A stretch of 64,000 bases of DNA from Motacilla alba alba. Its lineage: Eukaryota; Chordata; Aves; Passeriformes; Motacillidae. A model generated the notes under the pieces. The model did not search any database and was not told the origin of the DNA. It saw only the letters and a program-made list of their open reading frames with translations. Below, one piece after another: positions 39,381 through 52,400 of this stretch. The stretch's first letter is position 1. Every line of letters starts with the position of its first letter. The DNA is taken from assembly GCF_015832195.1 (NCBI RefSeq), contig NC_052019.1, positions 44,581,016 through 44,645,015 on the forward strand. Reading direction: 5' to 3'. The position numbers and the translations under genes were made by a program.

Positions 39381-40989
39381 CTTTGAAAACTATTTTACTT
39401 TCAAGCTCCCTATGAATGTTTCAACAACTCCAAAGAAACAGTGAAACATTTCAGTTCATGACATCTTTGAAGCCACTCAAGATAACTCACGTATTTATTC
39501 ATAAATATTTACAAGTCAAACTCATGCAATTATCTGCATTTTCAAAACCCCATGGAATGCTAGAAAACTGATTCTAAAATTATTGAAAATCAAAGAAATC
39601 AAAACTGATTTGCATTACTTAATATTTATTGATACAAAAGATAATTCAAAACAAACTATGTATTTACCATTTACACTGAAGAAAGATCTTTAAGATCAAT
39701 GAAACAACATGCCCCTAAAACTGGGGTGTCCGATGAAAATGTTCAATGTTCTTTAGAACTCCTCTGCATTAGATGATCTTCAATTTGCAGGTAAAGTTAT
39801 GGGGAAGAGGTGTCCAAGAACACATTTCTTGCTCTTGCTCTAAATTATAAAAAAAACCCAGCAATTAGTTCAAATTAACACAGTTAAAAATAGGCCTATC
39901 TGTGCCATAATATTGGGGAGTTACAAGACAGTAAAGTGGAACAACTGCAAATTGTACTCACAGCAGCAAGGACATCACAACATTCACCTAACTCCAGTGG
40001 CAAATCAATAAAAACATTAGTATCATTTCAATTATGCTCAAAAGAGCACATTAGCCTAATTTAATTTCACTAATAGTGGTCTCTGACAAATGTGTTCATC
40101 TGTGCAAAACCTGGAGCTGTCAAAGCCACACCTGGTTGTGGCACTGACACTTGCTCGCCGGGTATTTTCCAAAGCTATTTCAAATACAAAATGCATCTTG
40201 TGAAGGACCAAGAGGCCTCAGTAGTTAATGTGCATGTGAGCTACTTGTTCTTTTTATAAAGATCTTGCGTGTATTTGAATTCCCTTTAACTTCAGTTTAC
40301 ACAAATGGTTCACAATCTCTGGTCCACAGTTCGAAAGGTCACAAAAACCTGCTGACAGTAGGGAAAATAACCATGAACTAAAATGCTTACTGAGAGAATA
40401 ATATCTGAAGCAATTCCCTGCATCAAGTGACAGCTGAGGACTGCTACTCCACATGTAGAGTTATATGGGAAAAACAGACACTTGATAGCCTGGACTGTGC
40501 AAGATGCCAAATTTTCAACTGGTTTAAAGCCCATGCACAGAATAAAGACTGCAGTTAAAACCTGCAGGTGAAAATAATAAGCCACTATCCAAATACATTA
40601 AAATGTTTTGGGGTGTATGTGCCAAAAAGCGTTAGCTAAAAGTGTTAGCTAATAAATACTGCCCAAACTGAGCAGTAAGCTTCTCATCAAACCCAGGTAT
40701 GTGTCTGCCCTAGAGGGGCTCCCCAGAGCCAAGACCAGAAAGGCGCGGTTAAAGCTGACCCTTGTGACTCCACTTAACGTGCATGTTTTGTCTTTTAGTG
40801 TGGAGAAAGGGATGGCAGTGGTTTTCTGTTTGGTGGTGGCTAGGGCTCAGGCACACTCCACACTCTGCTGGCAATGCTGGTGCGACATGGAAAAGACTGC
40901 TCTCCACCTGGGGGGTACAGAAATAAGGGTCCTCCCAACAAAAGTGTGAACTAAACTTATGGAAGAGCAGCTTCCATCGCACAGGTTGC
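39381..40989. other. Intergenic, no gene seen
   Basis: AT-rich; no coding exon or clear repeat recognised. A short duplication of GTTAGCTA lies near 40631 and 40644. Confidence 0.6.
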
Positions 40990-41090
40990 AACTTCACAGG
41001 ATGTCTGAGGTCAGAAGGGACCTCTGGAAGTCATTTGATCAGCACTTCTGCTCAAGCACAACCACCAAGAGCCGGATGCCCTGGATTCAG
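40990..41090 (-). mobile_element. CR1 LINE 3' fragment (minus)
   Basis: Plus-strand TCTGAGGTCAGAAGGGACCT followed by CTGGAAGTCATTTGATCAGC and CTGCTCAAGCA is the antisense of a CR1 3' end. Diverged; the tail repeats are gone. It may extend to about 41165. Confidence 0.7.
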
Positions 41091-42863
41091 ATAAGCTCTT
41101 TCCCCTCACACGAGCTTGTGTTTTGTGATCTCCTCTGTACCTCTTGACTTCTCTGGAGTAACCACAGCAAGAAGAATGAGGATGCCAAGTATGTACTCCA
41201 ACACTTTGATGTGCTTTGCAAATACACACTCCCACCCATGGCACTAAGAATGGTAAAATGGAGATGATGGGATCTGAACTTTGTGGATAGAACTGTTCCA
41301 TATGGAAGGATTTGTCACATGTGCTTGGCCAGATCTCAGCCCCATCTCCAAGAGAAATGTATGAATCTGATCCTGAGGGGCCACCCAACACAGCTTTTTC
41401 AGTCTAGACTCCTTAGACACTGCAGAAACACTAAAACCCAGGAAGATTACTTTCTCCTGGAATTTACCAGAAAAGCCAAGCAGCAAGAGAGTGTGAGAGG
41501 GCACAGGAGAGATCCACACCCACACATGCAGCAGTGGGCACACCTCTGTGCCAAAACCAGCTGGTGCCAGGCGGCATCCCCAGTGGCAAGAGGAATGAAG
41601 ATGTAAGAGCAGGTGAATGCCTGGACTAGCCTGCCAATACAAAATCAGGGTATGGCGTGGTGCCTAAGTGATGGCAGACACACATCAAGATTGTGCCAAG
41701 GCAAAGGAAGTCACCAGCACGCTGAATTAGTGCTCTAAGAGGAGCAAAAAGCACAATACTACAGTGCTCCAGGGTAAGTCTGGCCATGGGGAACAGTGCT
41801 AGGATGGATTCTTCCAGCACTGCAGAGCCAGCCTCAGCAGATGGACGAGGTTCAAGGGCAACCAAGTGGGCCTGAAGCAGTCTCAGTTCTGCTTCTGCAG
41901 CCAGGAAAACAGCAGATGATGACAATAACAAACACCTTGCCAGTGACATCCTAAGCCAACCTTCTTGGGATTAAAACTACACAAAAGTCCTCCAAAGAAC
42001 AGAGGCCAAAGAAAGCTTTGCATCACTTCCCTGAGGCTGAAAATTGGGAGCTGTTCCAGGCCCTGTACAAAACTTACGGGAGAGGTGGCAAAGGAACCTT
42101 TAGGCACAAGAAGACCTCTGAAATAACTCAAACACCTGGAATTGAGCTAAAAAATTATTCAATCCTTGCAAGTGGCAAAAAGACAGAAAAGAAACCTTTG
42201 GTAAGGAAAATGCATCCAAAGAGGGCAGGAAATTAGTTTAGGCAGCAAGACAAAAAATGAAGGAGCAGATTGAAACTTGATGGAACAGATGAGCTGAAAC
42301 AGCAGTAGGTGAATGCCTCATCCTGCAGCCTGTTCCAAGAGAAGGAAGAAAAAAAAAGAAACAAAAGTGAACTTTGGGCAGATACTTCAAGAAGCCAACT
42401 GCCAACTTGCATATAAAGACACAGTACATCACAGTGGCATAGTGTTCACATGGAATTTCATGAAAAAAAGGAAATTATTATCAACATTTCAATAAATACC
42501 TGAGGAGACCTCTCCACTGTAATTCCTGTAATAATTCAAGTTCCAGCTATGAGGGGGGGGAAAAAAAAGAGAACACTTATGCAAATCTATAGCCCATGCT
42601 AAGTCAAACAAATTAAGAGAGGTTTTGTACTTCATTAGCATCAAAGTTCAATGGAAATGAGCAAGAAGGGATGCAGGAAATCTGGGGCATGCACCTCATC
42701 TAAAAGCCTCAGCATCTTATCAGAGATTAGTTTTGCTAACTTAAAAAGTTTTTCAGAAGAAAATTTAAAATATTTTCAGTTAAAACAATACTAGTGTTGC
42801 AGGTTCCTCCTCTTTTTTTTCCAGCAAAACCCACAAATATATCATGCAGCATGAGTGCAGGAC
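41091..42863. other. Intergenic, no gene seen
   Basis: Overlapping minus-strand ORFs of 126 and 132 codons (41011-41642) partly cross the CR1 fragment and look like chance. No exon recognised. Confidence 0.55.
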
Positions 42864-43352
42864 TGTGGGCTGACCCTGGCTGGGTGCCAGGTGCCCACCA
42901 AAGCTGCTCTATCACTCTCCTCACTCAGCTGGACAGCTGAGAGGAAATACAAGGAAAGGCTCCTGGGTTGAGATGAGGACAGGGAGAGATCACTCACCCA
43001 TAACCATCACAGGCTGCAGGGCAATGTCAGCTCCAGTGCCTGGATCTCATCCCGGCTCCTTCTGCACTGACCTGGGTGTAGGCAGGGCTGTTTCTCTCAC
43101 ATATCCTCACTCCTCTCTTTTCCGGCAATAATTACTTCTGCACAGTAACATTTTTTCATTCTTAAAAGTTACCACGGAGTAGTTACCACCAACTCTGGTG
43201 GCTCAGCCTTGGCCAGTGGCAGGCTGGCACTGGAGCAGTCTGGCATTGGCTCTGTCAGACACACGGAAACTGCTACTGGCTTCCCACAGAAGCCATCCCA
43301 GTAACCACTTCCCCCCCCCACTATCAAAACCTGGCCATAAAAACCCAATACA
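42864..43352 (-). mobile_element. ERVL-type solo LTR (minus) with 5-bp target-site duplication
   Basis: Read on the minus strand it begins TGTATTGGGTTTTTATGGCC, contains GATGGCTTCTGTGGGAAG, and ends with CACCCAGCCAGGGTCAGCCC then ACA. Total 489 bp. Flanks are AGGAC (42859-42863) and AGGTC (43353-43357), 4 of 5 identical, as expected for ERVL. It is of the same broad family as the 27765 element but shorter and in the opposite orientation. No viral genes. Confidence 0.88.
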
Positions 43353-46300
43353 AGGTCATAAGCAGCAGAAGCCATTTCATGACAAAGTAATGATTCTGTG
43401 AGCTTCAGTGGTGAGCAACTGAACAAATGAAACTATTCTAAATTCTGATAGTTCACTCAGTGTAATTTGTCTGAAAGGTTAAACAGGATGCTAACATGGA
43501 CTTGGTATGCCACAAAATGAAGAGAGAAATAAAGTAAACATTTAGTTTGTTTAAAACACAGTGGGGCTTTTTCACTGTCTAAAATACTGTTCAAGTCTGG
43601 GAGCTGAGTTCTAATTTATAGCTGTAGCAACCTCTCTGCTTTACCTGTGAATTACCTTAAAAGTGTGTAGTAGAGCTTAGCTGCTCATCAGGCAAATGTC
43701 TGCTTCTACTAAGAAAATCAGCCATCATAAAAGGCAGACAGCATTTGCTAGATGCAAAAAGGCCTCTGCAATTATCACTTAATTGTCCTTCATGGGCCAG
43801 TACTGGGAGTCTCATACTTTCCCCTTAAGGTTGCTCCCTTCTTCAGCACTTTTCTTAACTGTCTACTTAATTAGTCTTCCTTCCTGGGCTTAATTGTGAA
43901 TTTGTTTTGATTAATTAGCCTCAGAGCTCACTTGGCATTAACTGAAATATAGGAGAAGTGCTCAGTTTCTTCAGTGAATAGGCTACTGCATCCTAGGGGA
44001 GCCCCCTCTTTGTCAGCAATAAAACTTCAAGTCCAGATAGTGTTTGAAAAAAACTTTTTTGTAATTAACTTTCAATTCTTGTAATTACCCCCACTGTACT
44101 ACAACACAAAAGTGTCACTAACAAAAAGAAAGGGTAAAATTCATTAAATTCAGGCCTCTTCTTAGGTGGATTATACATCATGCTCATTAGCTGAACCCTG
44201 TAGTTTTAGATACGATGACATAATGCTCTTAAATGCAGGTGATCAAATCACTACTAGAATCCCAAACCAGGAGTGTGGGTTACCAGCAGAGGCAGCTGTG
44301 TCCTTGTGGCACCAACACCAGAAAACCTTTCCCATACCAATCTTTTCAAAGTTAATGAGCTTCACTGAAAATGCTTTGCATAACCTAGACCAGTAAGTCT
44401 GTAACACCTTTGAGCACTAACACAGAGCTCTTCATTATGTTCACACCTCTCACATCACTCCTTTCCCTTCCCTCTTTATAGCACGTTGACTCTAGAAGAC
44501 ACCCTCACAGCATTACCATGCATCTGCCATCTTGATCAATTCTCATTTCAGATACTGTGACTGAAAACACAGGAAAAGGCATCTTTAAACACCATGACAG
44601 TGAAAAAATTTAATAAGCTAAATGAAATAATGTGTGTTAACAGCTATCATACCATTTAACAACCTTCCTAAATATTTGTCAAGAGTACTGGAATTCTTCA
44701 GTTTTCAAATGTAAAGGTCCTTACCTATCAAGCTGCAAAGAGAAATAAAAAATCTTATTCTAGACATTAATATTTATTTCTGTGAACACTTTTAGACTTG
44801 CATCTCAACAGTCAAGCTGACAAAGTAAACACTTTGTTTCTTCCAGCTCCTTGTTTCAATCACTGTTGCTCTTGTGCTCCAAACAGGACTGCAGAAGGAG
44901 TGCAAAGTACCTGTGGTTTTACAACCCTTTGTGCTGTACCTTTACTTGGGCACAGAAGCTCAAATGAAGCAGATCAGAACAGGAGCTTTATGAGTGGGCT
45001 TAAAAACACAGAGCAGCTCTGCAGACAAATCTTTTAACATATTTGTTTCCTAATAATCTGCAGCCCACTGTTCTGACTGATAATCAACCATGTTTTCATC
45101 TTAGAACTGGACCATAGGAGTCATTTTGGTTGTCAAATCCTAACTGAAGCTCATCCATGCAACCCAAAAAGTTTGCCTTTGAGATATCTTCTGACTGTAT
45201 TTGTGAACATCTGTGAAGTGACAGGATTCTGCCCAGGACACGTACCAAGATATTCAGTTACAACAGCTGTCAATACCATTAAAGAGGGACGGCCCATGCT
45301 CTTCAGTTAGATGTATCACCTGCAATCAATCACCACTTAAAGTAAATCCTGTATTACAAAAGACATCATGCAGAGTCGTAGAAATACAAGAAATATCCCT
45401 TCATGCTGAAATGCCTTTTCAACTGTTATGAAATGAGGAAATAGCTCTTTAGGTTTATTGCATTCCCCGAATGTTAATTTAAAATCATCTGCAGATAACC
45501 AATTTAGTTGTGCATTTGCAAAATAGAAGAAGCTGTACATGTGCCTCAACAGTTTGTTTTATTGGTCCTGTTTATTTTGTCTGTAATTACTCAGCTCACT
45601 ATCTCCTATTTTAGGTTTACAGAGCTGTACAAATATGGATGTGCATACACATCTGACTGTTCTGCAATCACTCTTCTGCTAATTTAAACTTCAAAAAGCT
45701 TTGTTTAAAAAACATGAACAGCTTTCTAACCAAATAAAACTACAAAAAGATAGATTTGCAAAAGACTGTAATTTTTCTGAAGGCAGCCACAGCCTTCAAA
45801 GCTGTGGCTTTTTATTGTGGCATGACTTCTCAGTTAAGCCTCTTAAAAGAAGCCCCTGGATGTTACCATAGTACCTGCTATAAAACACATGAACCTATTA
45901 ACATAGAGCTGAAATATGTGACTTGGCTTTTGTTTCCAGTTCTCTCAATTACTGCTGATAGAAAGCAGTGATTTAAAATACTGAAAAACAGAAACACCCA
46001 CTAGGATATCAATATGTATCCTCCAGGAACAGTCAGTGTATCACACATTTTGTCTCTTTCAAGACAAAGATGCCCACTTCACAACAGGTAACACTGGTTA
46101 ACCAACTTTAGCCTAGCTCCACAAAAACCTGGCTAAACCACAGTAGCCAGTGGAAGTGAGATTACTCAGCAGAGCAGAAAACGGGCTGGCAAAAAGAATC
46201 ACATGTTTGCAGGAAGAACACTAACTTGTCACATTTCAGAAAGGGCTTATTTCTTTGCAATATCATATTTGGCCTGCTGTACACAAAAATGTAGGAAGCA

Positions 46301-48267
46301 GGAACCAAAACAAGACCAGGCAGAGGTGAAACATCAGCTGCTGCTTCTGACTAGCAACTGATTATTGATTGACACACTGCAGAACTCAGCAGCTATAGGA
46401 GTCCTGGCACACACAAGATTCTCCTGCACCTCCTCACACTGTATTTAGGCTAATGACACAGCAGCACATTTCTAACAAGTGCCAAGTAGAAGAAAAAAAT
46501 TTGAAATGCAATCCAGACCAACAGTGAACAACCCAGGTCCTGCTGTGTGCTAATGTTTTAAAGAACAATTTTGTGCAAGAGGCTGCAACAAGTACAACAT
46601 CCATGTAACTGAATGAACTTAGCAACTTTTAGTAGTTAAGTCCTACTGTGAATGGCAAATGATTTACATCTCCTTGCAAGAGAATTCAACTAAATTTATC
46701 TCCACCTCTAACATACTGTTCTTCCTGCCTTTCAAAAACCAGACCCTAATGAGCACAGAGGCCAGCAAAGGACTAAAAGCTGTGCTTGAAGCCCCATCTA
46801 CTGACAAATAATAGAATTGTTGCTAAACCAGAGCAATATTCCAGAGAACATCCCTTGACAAACCTGATATTGCTTCTTAAAAAAAGAACAAACATATTCA
46901 GATGTAGTCCAGCTACAAAATGTTTTCTGCAAATTACACAGGACATTTCTCTCAAGAAACCAACCAGCCAGAGAGCAACAAAGGCATCCAGCCTAAAAAG
47001 TGACATACTTTACCAAATTTGCCCTGTTCTCCTTGGCATTCCTAGCCATAGAATTAGGAAAATACAAAAAGGCATGCTGACCTGAAACCTGTATTTGAAC
47101 AACTGCACTTTCCAGCCTGTGTCAGGAAAAGGTCTGCACACATTAAATCTGCTTTAGAAAGCATCCTGAAGAACTTATTTCTCTTGACTCAAAAGAAAAC
47201 CCCCTCACAATCTTGCTGCCAAGTTGCAGGGGGCAAAGACACATCAGTGCCTGATATGATGACATTGTCATCACTTCTCATCCCAGCCCACCAAATGAAA
47301 ACACATCCCTGGCAAGCAAAAGCCTGCTGAGCTCTGCCACAGCATCCACCCACACTCTCCTTTAGGACCATGAGCCCTGCAGTCCATACACATAACTTAC
47401 CTACACTAACCCCTTAAGTATCCACCCTTCTGCTACCCAATCTGCAGACAGGTAACACAGAAAAGAATCTTTTTGTTCAGAACTCCCTTGCTATTAACTG
47501 TAAAGTTTCTTGTTTTCATTTTTAACTGGAACCAATTTGCTGCTGGCATCAGAGACCATCACATCCATGGCCTGACCGCTGGGAGACCTGCTTGAGTTAG
47601 AAGCAGAGTCTTAGGTTTAATCCTAGCCCTGTACTTTTTCCAAGTGGCAAAATTCCAGATCTCTGTAGGCCTGAGGAGCTGAAACACTTAAACTAAACGT
47701 TTTAGTGGGTGGGATCCCCTCAAGCAGTGAGACAGCATGTGTGCCCATCTGGTAGCTGGTATGGCTCCAGCACAGGAAGGACATTATTTGAATCTTGCTG
47801 ACCTTGAAGAGACCAACGCAAGCCCAAAATTCAGAAAAGCTGCCAAAATCAAATTTATATCTAGTGACTAAATGACTTTTTTTCTTTTTTAACTGTTTAA
47901 CTGCTTACAAAAGTTGAGGCTTGAAAAAAAAAGGACTTTCTGTGTAGTGTGAACTCTGACAGTAAATAGCTTGTTTCAAGACAGAACTAAATAGCAATAG
48001 GCATGTTCCCGTTTCACCTTCTCAGAGGTACATGTGACTTAGCCATGAATGAAAAGACAGCATACAACTTCTACCAAGTACTTCCACTGTCAGTCTGTAT
48101 ATGTACTAACCACAGGAACTACTGCTTGAAAGAGAATGACAGGAAGTACTAGCTCAAATTCCCCAATCCAAAGGATCTTTCACAGAGGCATGGTAATCTT
48201 GGTGTCCAAGACCTTTCACAGATACAGGAAATTAGCTGACTGCTGAAGGCCAATTCCTCTTTCCTAC
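43353..48267. other. Intergenic, downstream flank of CENPC, no gene seen
   Basis: AT-rich unique-looking sequence. It contains the homeodomain-core cluster at 43866-43920. No exon, repeat family or RNA gene recognised. Confidence 0.6.
43866..43920. promoter_or_regulatory. Triple homeodomain-core cluster
   Basis: TTAATTAG at 43867-43874, CTTAATTG at 43889-43896 and TTAATTAG at 43911-43918: three TAATT(A/G) cores spaced about 22 bases apart, i.e. roughly two helical turns. Such regular spacing suggests a homeodomain-bound enhancer, but this is inferred from motif layout only. Confidence 0.3.
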
Positions 48268-49327
48268 TTTAATGTATACTCTAGATTTAACATAAAGATC
48301 ACGGCCAAGACTGGTTACAAGGTTAGTGCTCAATCCCCAAGTCCTTAGGAGTTCACGATTCCAATTCAATATTCCTTATCTCCTTCTCCTCAAGGATAGC
48401 AATGACCAGAGAGAGAAAGCAGTATATGAGAATAGCTGTAGTTCATCCTTATCTTCAGCCAGAAGGAACCTCGAAGAGCTTGGGAGACAAATGCTACATA
48501 TACCATCTGCTGTCTAGACTTGGCTTCTGGAGTATACAGTATAATTACAGCTTTCCCAAAGGTCCTCATTATTATCCAGGAACACAGCAAGCAAATCAAA
48601 AGGAGATATTAAAAGTAATACATTTGGCAATGACCTATCACTGTTACACAAAATAAAGCTATCAACAATGTTCGGAGCTAATCAGGCCATAGCTTCCACA
48701 CAAAAGACACAACTGATAAGCTCCTACTTAAGAGCTCCTATTTTCCTATTCAGATTGGAGGCACTAATCATCCAGCTGCCAGACAAGGAAGGGCTGCCTG
48801 TCGTTAACATATGAGAAGGCAGCTGGACCCCAGCACAGCAGCCTTGCAGCAGCTCATCTCCTAGACAACAATTTACTGGAATGCAAACAGCAGGTTTGTC
48901 ATTTAAACAGAGATTATTCCAAGCAGGTTGTACCAGGCAGTCGTTAAGACTATCTATCAGATGTTAGCTGAGGATGCCAACGTTTTTTCAAGAGCTAAGC
49001 ATCTTTAGGGAGATTAAGCATATTGATACAATTTGGAACAACAAATACACCCACACATTTTATACTTGTATCTTTCTGTCACTTGATGGCACAAGAACAG
49101 TAACTGATGCAGAGCAAGGCCCTTCAGAATGTAATTTCAGTTTGATAGCAAACTACCAACATTCTTCTGGGTTTTTTCCCTCAACTCTTCTTATCTTGAT
49201 TTCAGCTGCTCTGTATTCATTTGTAATGTTAGGGTGGGCCTGCTTAAACATTTTTGTATGTAAAAAGTACTTCAGAACATACAAAAATTTGACAGCTGTT
49301 TAAGCAAACTTCTTTGCAGAAAGTTCT
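48268..49327 (-). other. CENPC: Probable CENPC 3' UTR (extent uncertain)
   Basis: Sequence immediately downstream of the CENPC stop. I saw no canonical AATAAA on the minus strand between here and about 47900. Variant hexamers are present: TATAAA at 49064-49059 (minus) and ATTAAA at 48273-48268 (minus). The given end is the second of these and is only a guess. The segment begins with a strong inverted repeat (separate entry). Confidence 0.35.
49241..49306 (-). repeat. Inverted repeat / hairpin in CENPC 3' UTR
   Basis: Left arm 49241-49261 (TGCTTAAACATTTTTGTATG + T) is exactly complementary to 49277-49287 plus 49297-49306, giving 21 perfect pairs interrupted on one side only by a 9-nt bulge (49288-49296), with a 15-nt loop. 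It starts 22 nt after the CENPC stop codon, so it would fold in the mRNA. It could be a remnant of a palindromic transposon, a precursor-like hairpin, or an mRNA stability element; I cannot tell which. Confidence 0.8.
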
Positions 49328-49401
49328 TCACCTGTCTTTGAGTTGCGTGAAGAGAAGAACACTTTCTTCATTCAGAAGATTACGTATGTTATATCCATTT
49401 C
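49328..49401 (-). CDS. CENPC: CENPC terminal coding exon N with stop codon
   Basis: Final coding exon (74 nt of CDS) with acceptor TCTTTGTAG. It completes the codon from exon M as Gly and reads NGYNIRNLLNEESVLLFTQL, then KDR and TGA at 49330-49328. The NxxNEESVLLFTQ end matches the C-terminus of vertebrate CENP-C, so the protein is complete at this end. Confidence 0.97.
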
Positions 49402-52400
49402 CTACAAAGAAAAACAGAGTAAGTTTTCCTTAGGATCCACTGGCAATTTTTGAATTCCTCTCCTGTCTTCAGGCAAGTATAGTTCCATTTTATCTATTTT
49501 AACAGAAGGAATATTAGCTCTTAATCTAGGATGCCACTCTTACAGGCAGGTCAGTGCATTTTGAAGAGATGACAAGGAATATACCTAATGTCATTTACTT
49601 TCATCTATGCTTAGAAGATTTTTACTGAGGAGAATGTAACAGGCATGAGCTCTCAGCTCTCAAAACCCACAATAAAACTTTAAGGTGACTGAATTTACTT
49701 TAATTTATTCCTACAGAAATTGTCAATAAAAACTGCACATGGAAACTTATCTGCAGATCTTCACTTGAGATCAGCACACTAACATGACCACAAAATAGAA
49801 TTATCTAATAGGCCCTGAACACTGGGAATGAACAGCATCCTTACATTCATATACAGCCACACCATGAACTACAGGGATCACCTGCCACAAACACTGCACT
49901 GCCCATCCAGCCATACTGAGACTGGCCATCAGGACGCAGAGAAGAATGAAGTGTAGATCCTTATGGTCATACAAAACTTTCAGCATTTTAGATAATCTGC
50001 TTTCCCAAAAAGCAAATGACAAAATTGTCTCTGCAGACCCACTAGACTTTTAAGACTGCAACACCAAAAAACAGCTTCAAAGCACCAAGCATTAACTGAG
50101 CAACGACTGTTCAGTCAGGACACTGTGCTGAAAAGTTAACAGGGAAAAATGGGCTAATTCCTCATTTTCTAAAGATAAGCCTCTTCACAAAAAAGCTGTA
50201 CAAAAGCTCTCTACAGCTTCATGTACAGCCTGCTTTAACACTACTAGAAAATCTCCAGACTATGTCTTAACCCACTGATGAACAGCCTCCCATATGGAAT
50301 TCATGGCATTTTTATATCAGAAGGACAAAATCAGGTCTTTAAATTCTTAAGAAAACATATTACAACCTATTCAACAAGATAGTTTGAACCTTCTGTATGC
50401 AAGCACAAAACACAAAATATGGTGAACTGATCCAAATGGATTTTCATAATTTTACATAGGAAAAAAGCAGCAAGCATATGGTGACAGAAACAATTATTAA
50501 TTACTAGTAACATTAGGCTCTCTGTGATGTTTCCTCAACATTACAGCTAGTGACAGAACCAGAAAACCAAGAGAAATTTACTCTCAGAACTTGGTAGTGT
50601 CGTCAAAACTTTGAGGCCAACTCGCATAAACAAGAGGTATGTGTATCCCTGCATTCAACCATTAGATCATCAACCCATTTCCAGTGTTGTGTCACATTCC
50701 ATTCTACCCCATACTGTCCCATTATCTATTCAATCATTCTGTTTGGTTTTGATTCCTAGCATGCTGATTTAGTCGCCCGCATCCCCCAAAAAATGGGTTT
50801 CAGACACACACACTCACCTGCTGGAACATAGAAGCAGTCCCCTGCAGTCAGGTAATATGATGTGTTATGTAATGTCACAATAACTTTGCCATGGATAATA
50901 TGGAAAGCCTTAATGGAAGCCAAAGGGTTCTAAGGTTAGCACCATTTAAGGAAGATATCCAAGAAAACACTTGCACACACATAACAAAGATAAAAACCCA
51001 AATCAATCTCTATTCCCTATACTGAGGAAAAATAAGATGCTCAAAAGGGGGATGGGGTCCAGTTTTATTTGTCTGATATTTCTATCTTGCCTGCCAGATT
51101 CACAAAGTAGGAGCACATGGACATACAGATTTAATACAAAGCAAAGCAGGGCAATGTGCACCCAAAAAACCTTCAGCAAACAATTCATTAATGTTCATTT
51201 GTTTTGGGGGGCAAGGCAGACCTCTCAACATCATATGTTATTTCCAACCACCTCAACAGATCTTCTGTTTACAAAGTCAATTTCATAAAAATTTTTAAAA
51301 AGCACACTTACTATTGTATCCATGTCGACAAATTGGTGCCCCTTCTCTTTATATGGTTTCAGAACCAATCTACCAGTTGCAAAAAGAGAGGTATTCAAAT
51401 TTTTCTGTATTTCTACTGCTTCATCTTTGAAGAAGTAAGAGCGACTGTTGGCAGTGTTTACACAATCTACAAAAAAAGGTCCAGGAGATTAGCATTAATG
51501 CTACCACATAATTAGTCTTGTTACATGCTCAGAGCAATACATATTTTTTCAGTGCAATACCTCCAAAAGCTAAACTCAAAATTTAGCTGAAAAATTAGGA
51601 CACTTCTTATGTCTCCCTCAGAACTTTCTCCAGAAGAGAAACGAATATTTCAGAACCTCACCTTTTTATGTCCAATGTGGCATGAACATTTTTTTTTCTC
51701 GTAAGTCTACATAATTCAGGAAGTCCCTTGGCCCCATCCATTCAACTCACCTAGATGCACTTCATTATTTGTTACTGGGTCCAGTACAACGGTTGGCTTA
51801 GACGCATCAGCTAGGCTGTGGTCCAAACTTGTAGGTGTCTCTTCGCTATCTGAGGATACAAAGAAACCAAAACAAGACCAAAAAAGTAACCAATATAGAT
51901 TTCAAGAAGTTAATAATTTAACCACAATTTTTCCACAATTCTAATGTCACACATTAAGTACTTAAATTTCCTTTAATAAGTGACTAAATAGACTGAATAC
52001 TCTTCCTTCAAATAAAGAAAACCATCCATAACAATTCTCTGAAAATGTCTTTTTCATTGAAATAATTTCTGTGTGTTATAGATGAACACTCTCTAAATCC
52101 TAAGAAATTTCCTGGGGAAATGCCAACTATTTATCCTATGCTATTAAAAACAGTATTTATTCAAAACTAAACTCTGTTTTGAGAGAAGTGTTTTTCTAGC
52201 AACAGATGCTGAGAGAATATGAAATACATGATGAAGCGTGAAAAACAGGTGGTTTTGCTCAACCTATTGTTGATAGGCATCAGGGGTCTTAAGAGAGAAA
52301 GCGTTCAAAGATAAGCACATGTCCAATTTTCCCTTTCTCAGGAAGTAACATTACAGGAATCTCACTCTAAGTTGTAAATCTGAGAACTATTGCTATAATA

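Noticed and set aside
41011..41642. Two overlapping minus ORFs (126 and 132 codons)
   Set aside because: One runs into a CR1 antisense fragment, and there is no family resemblance.
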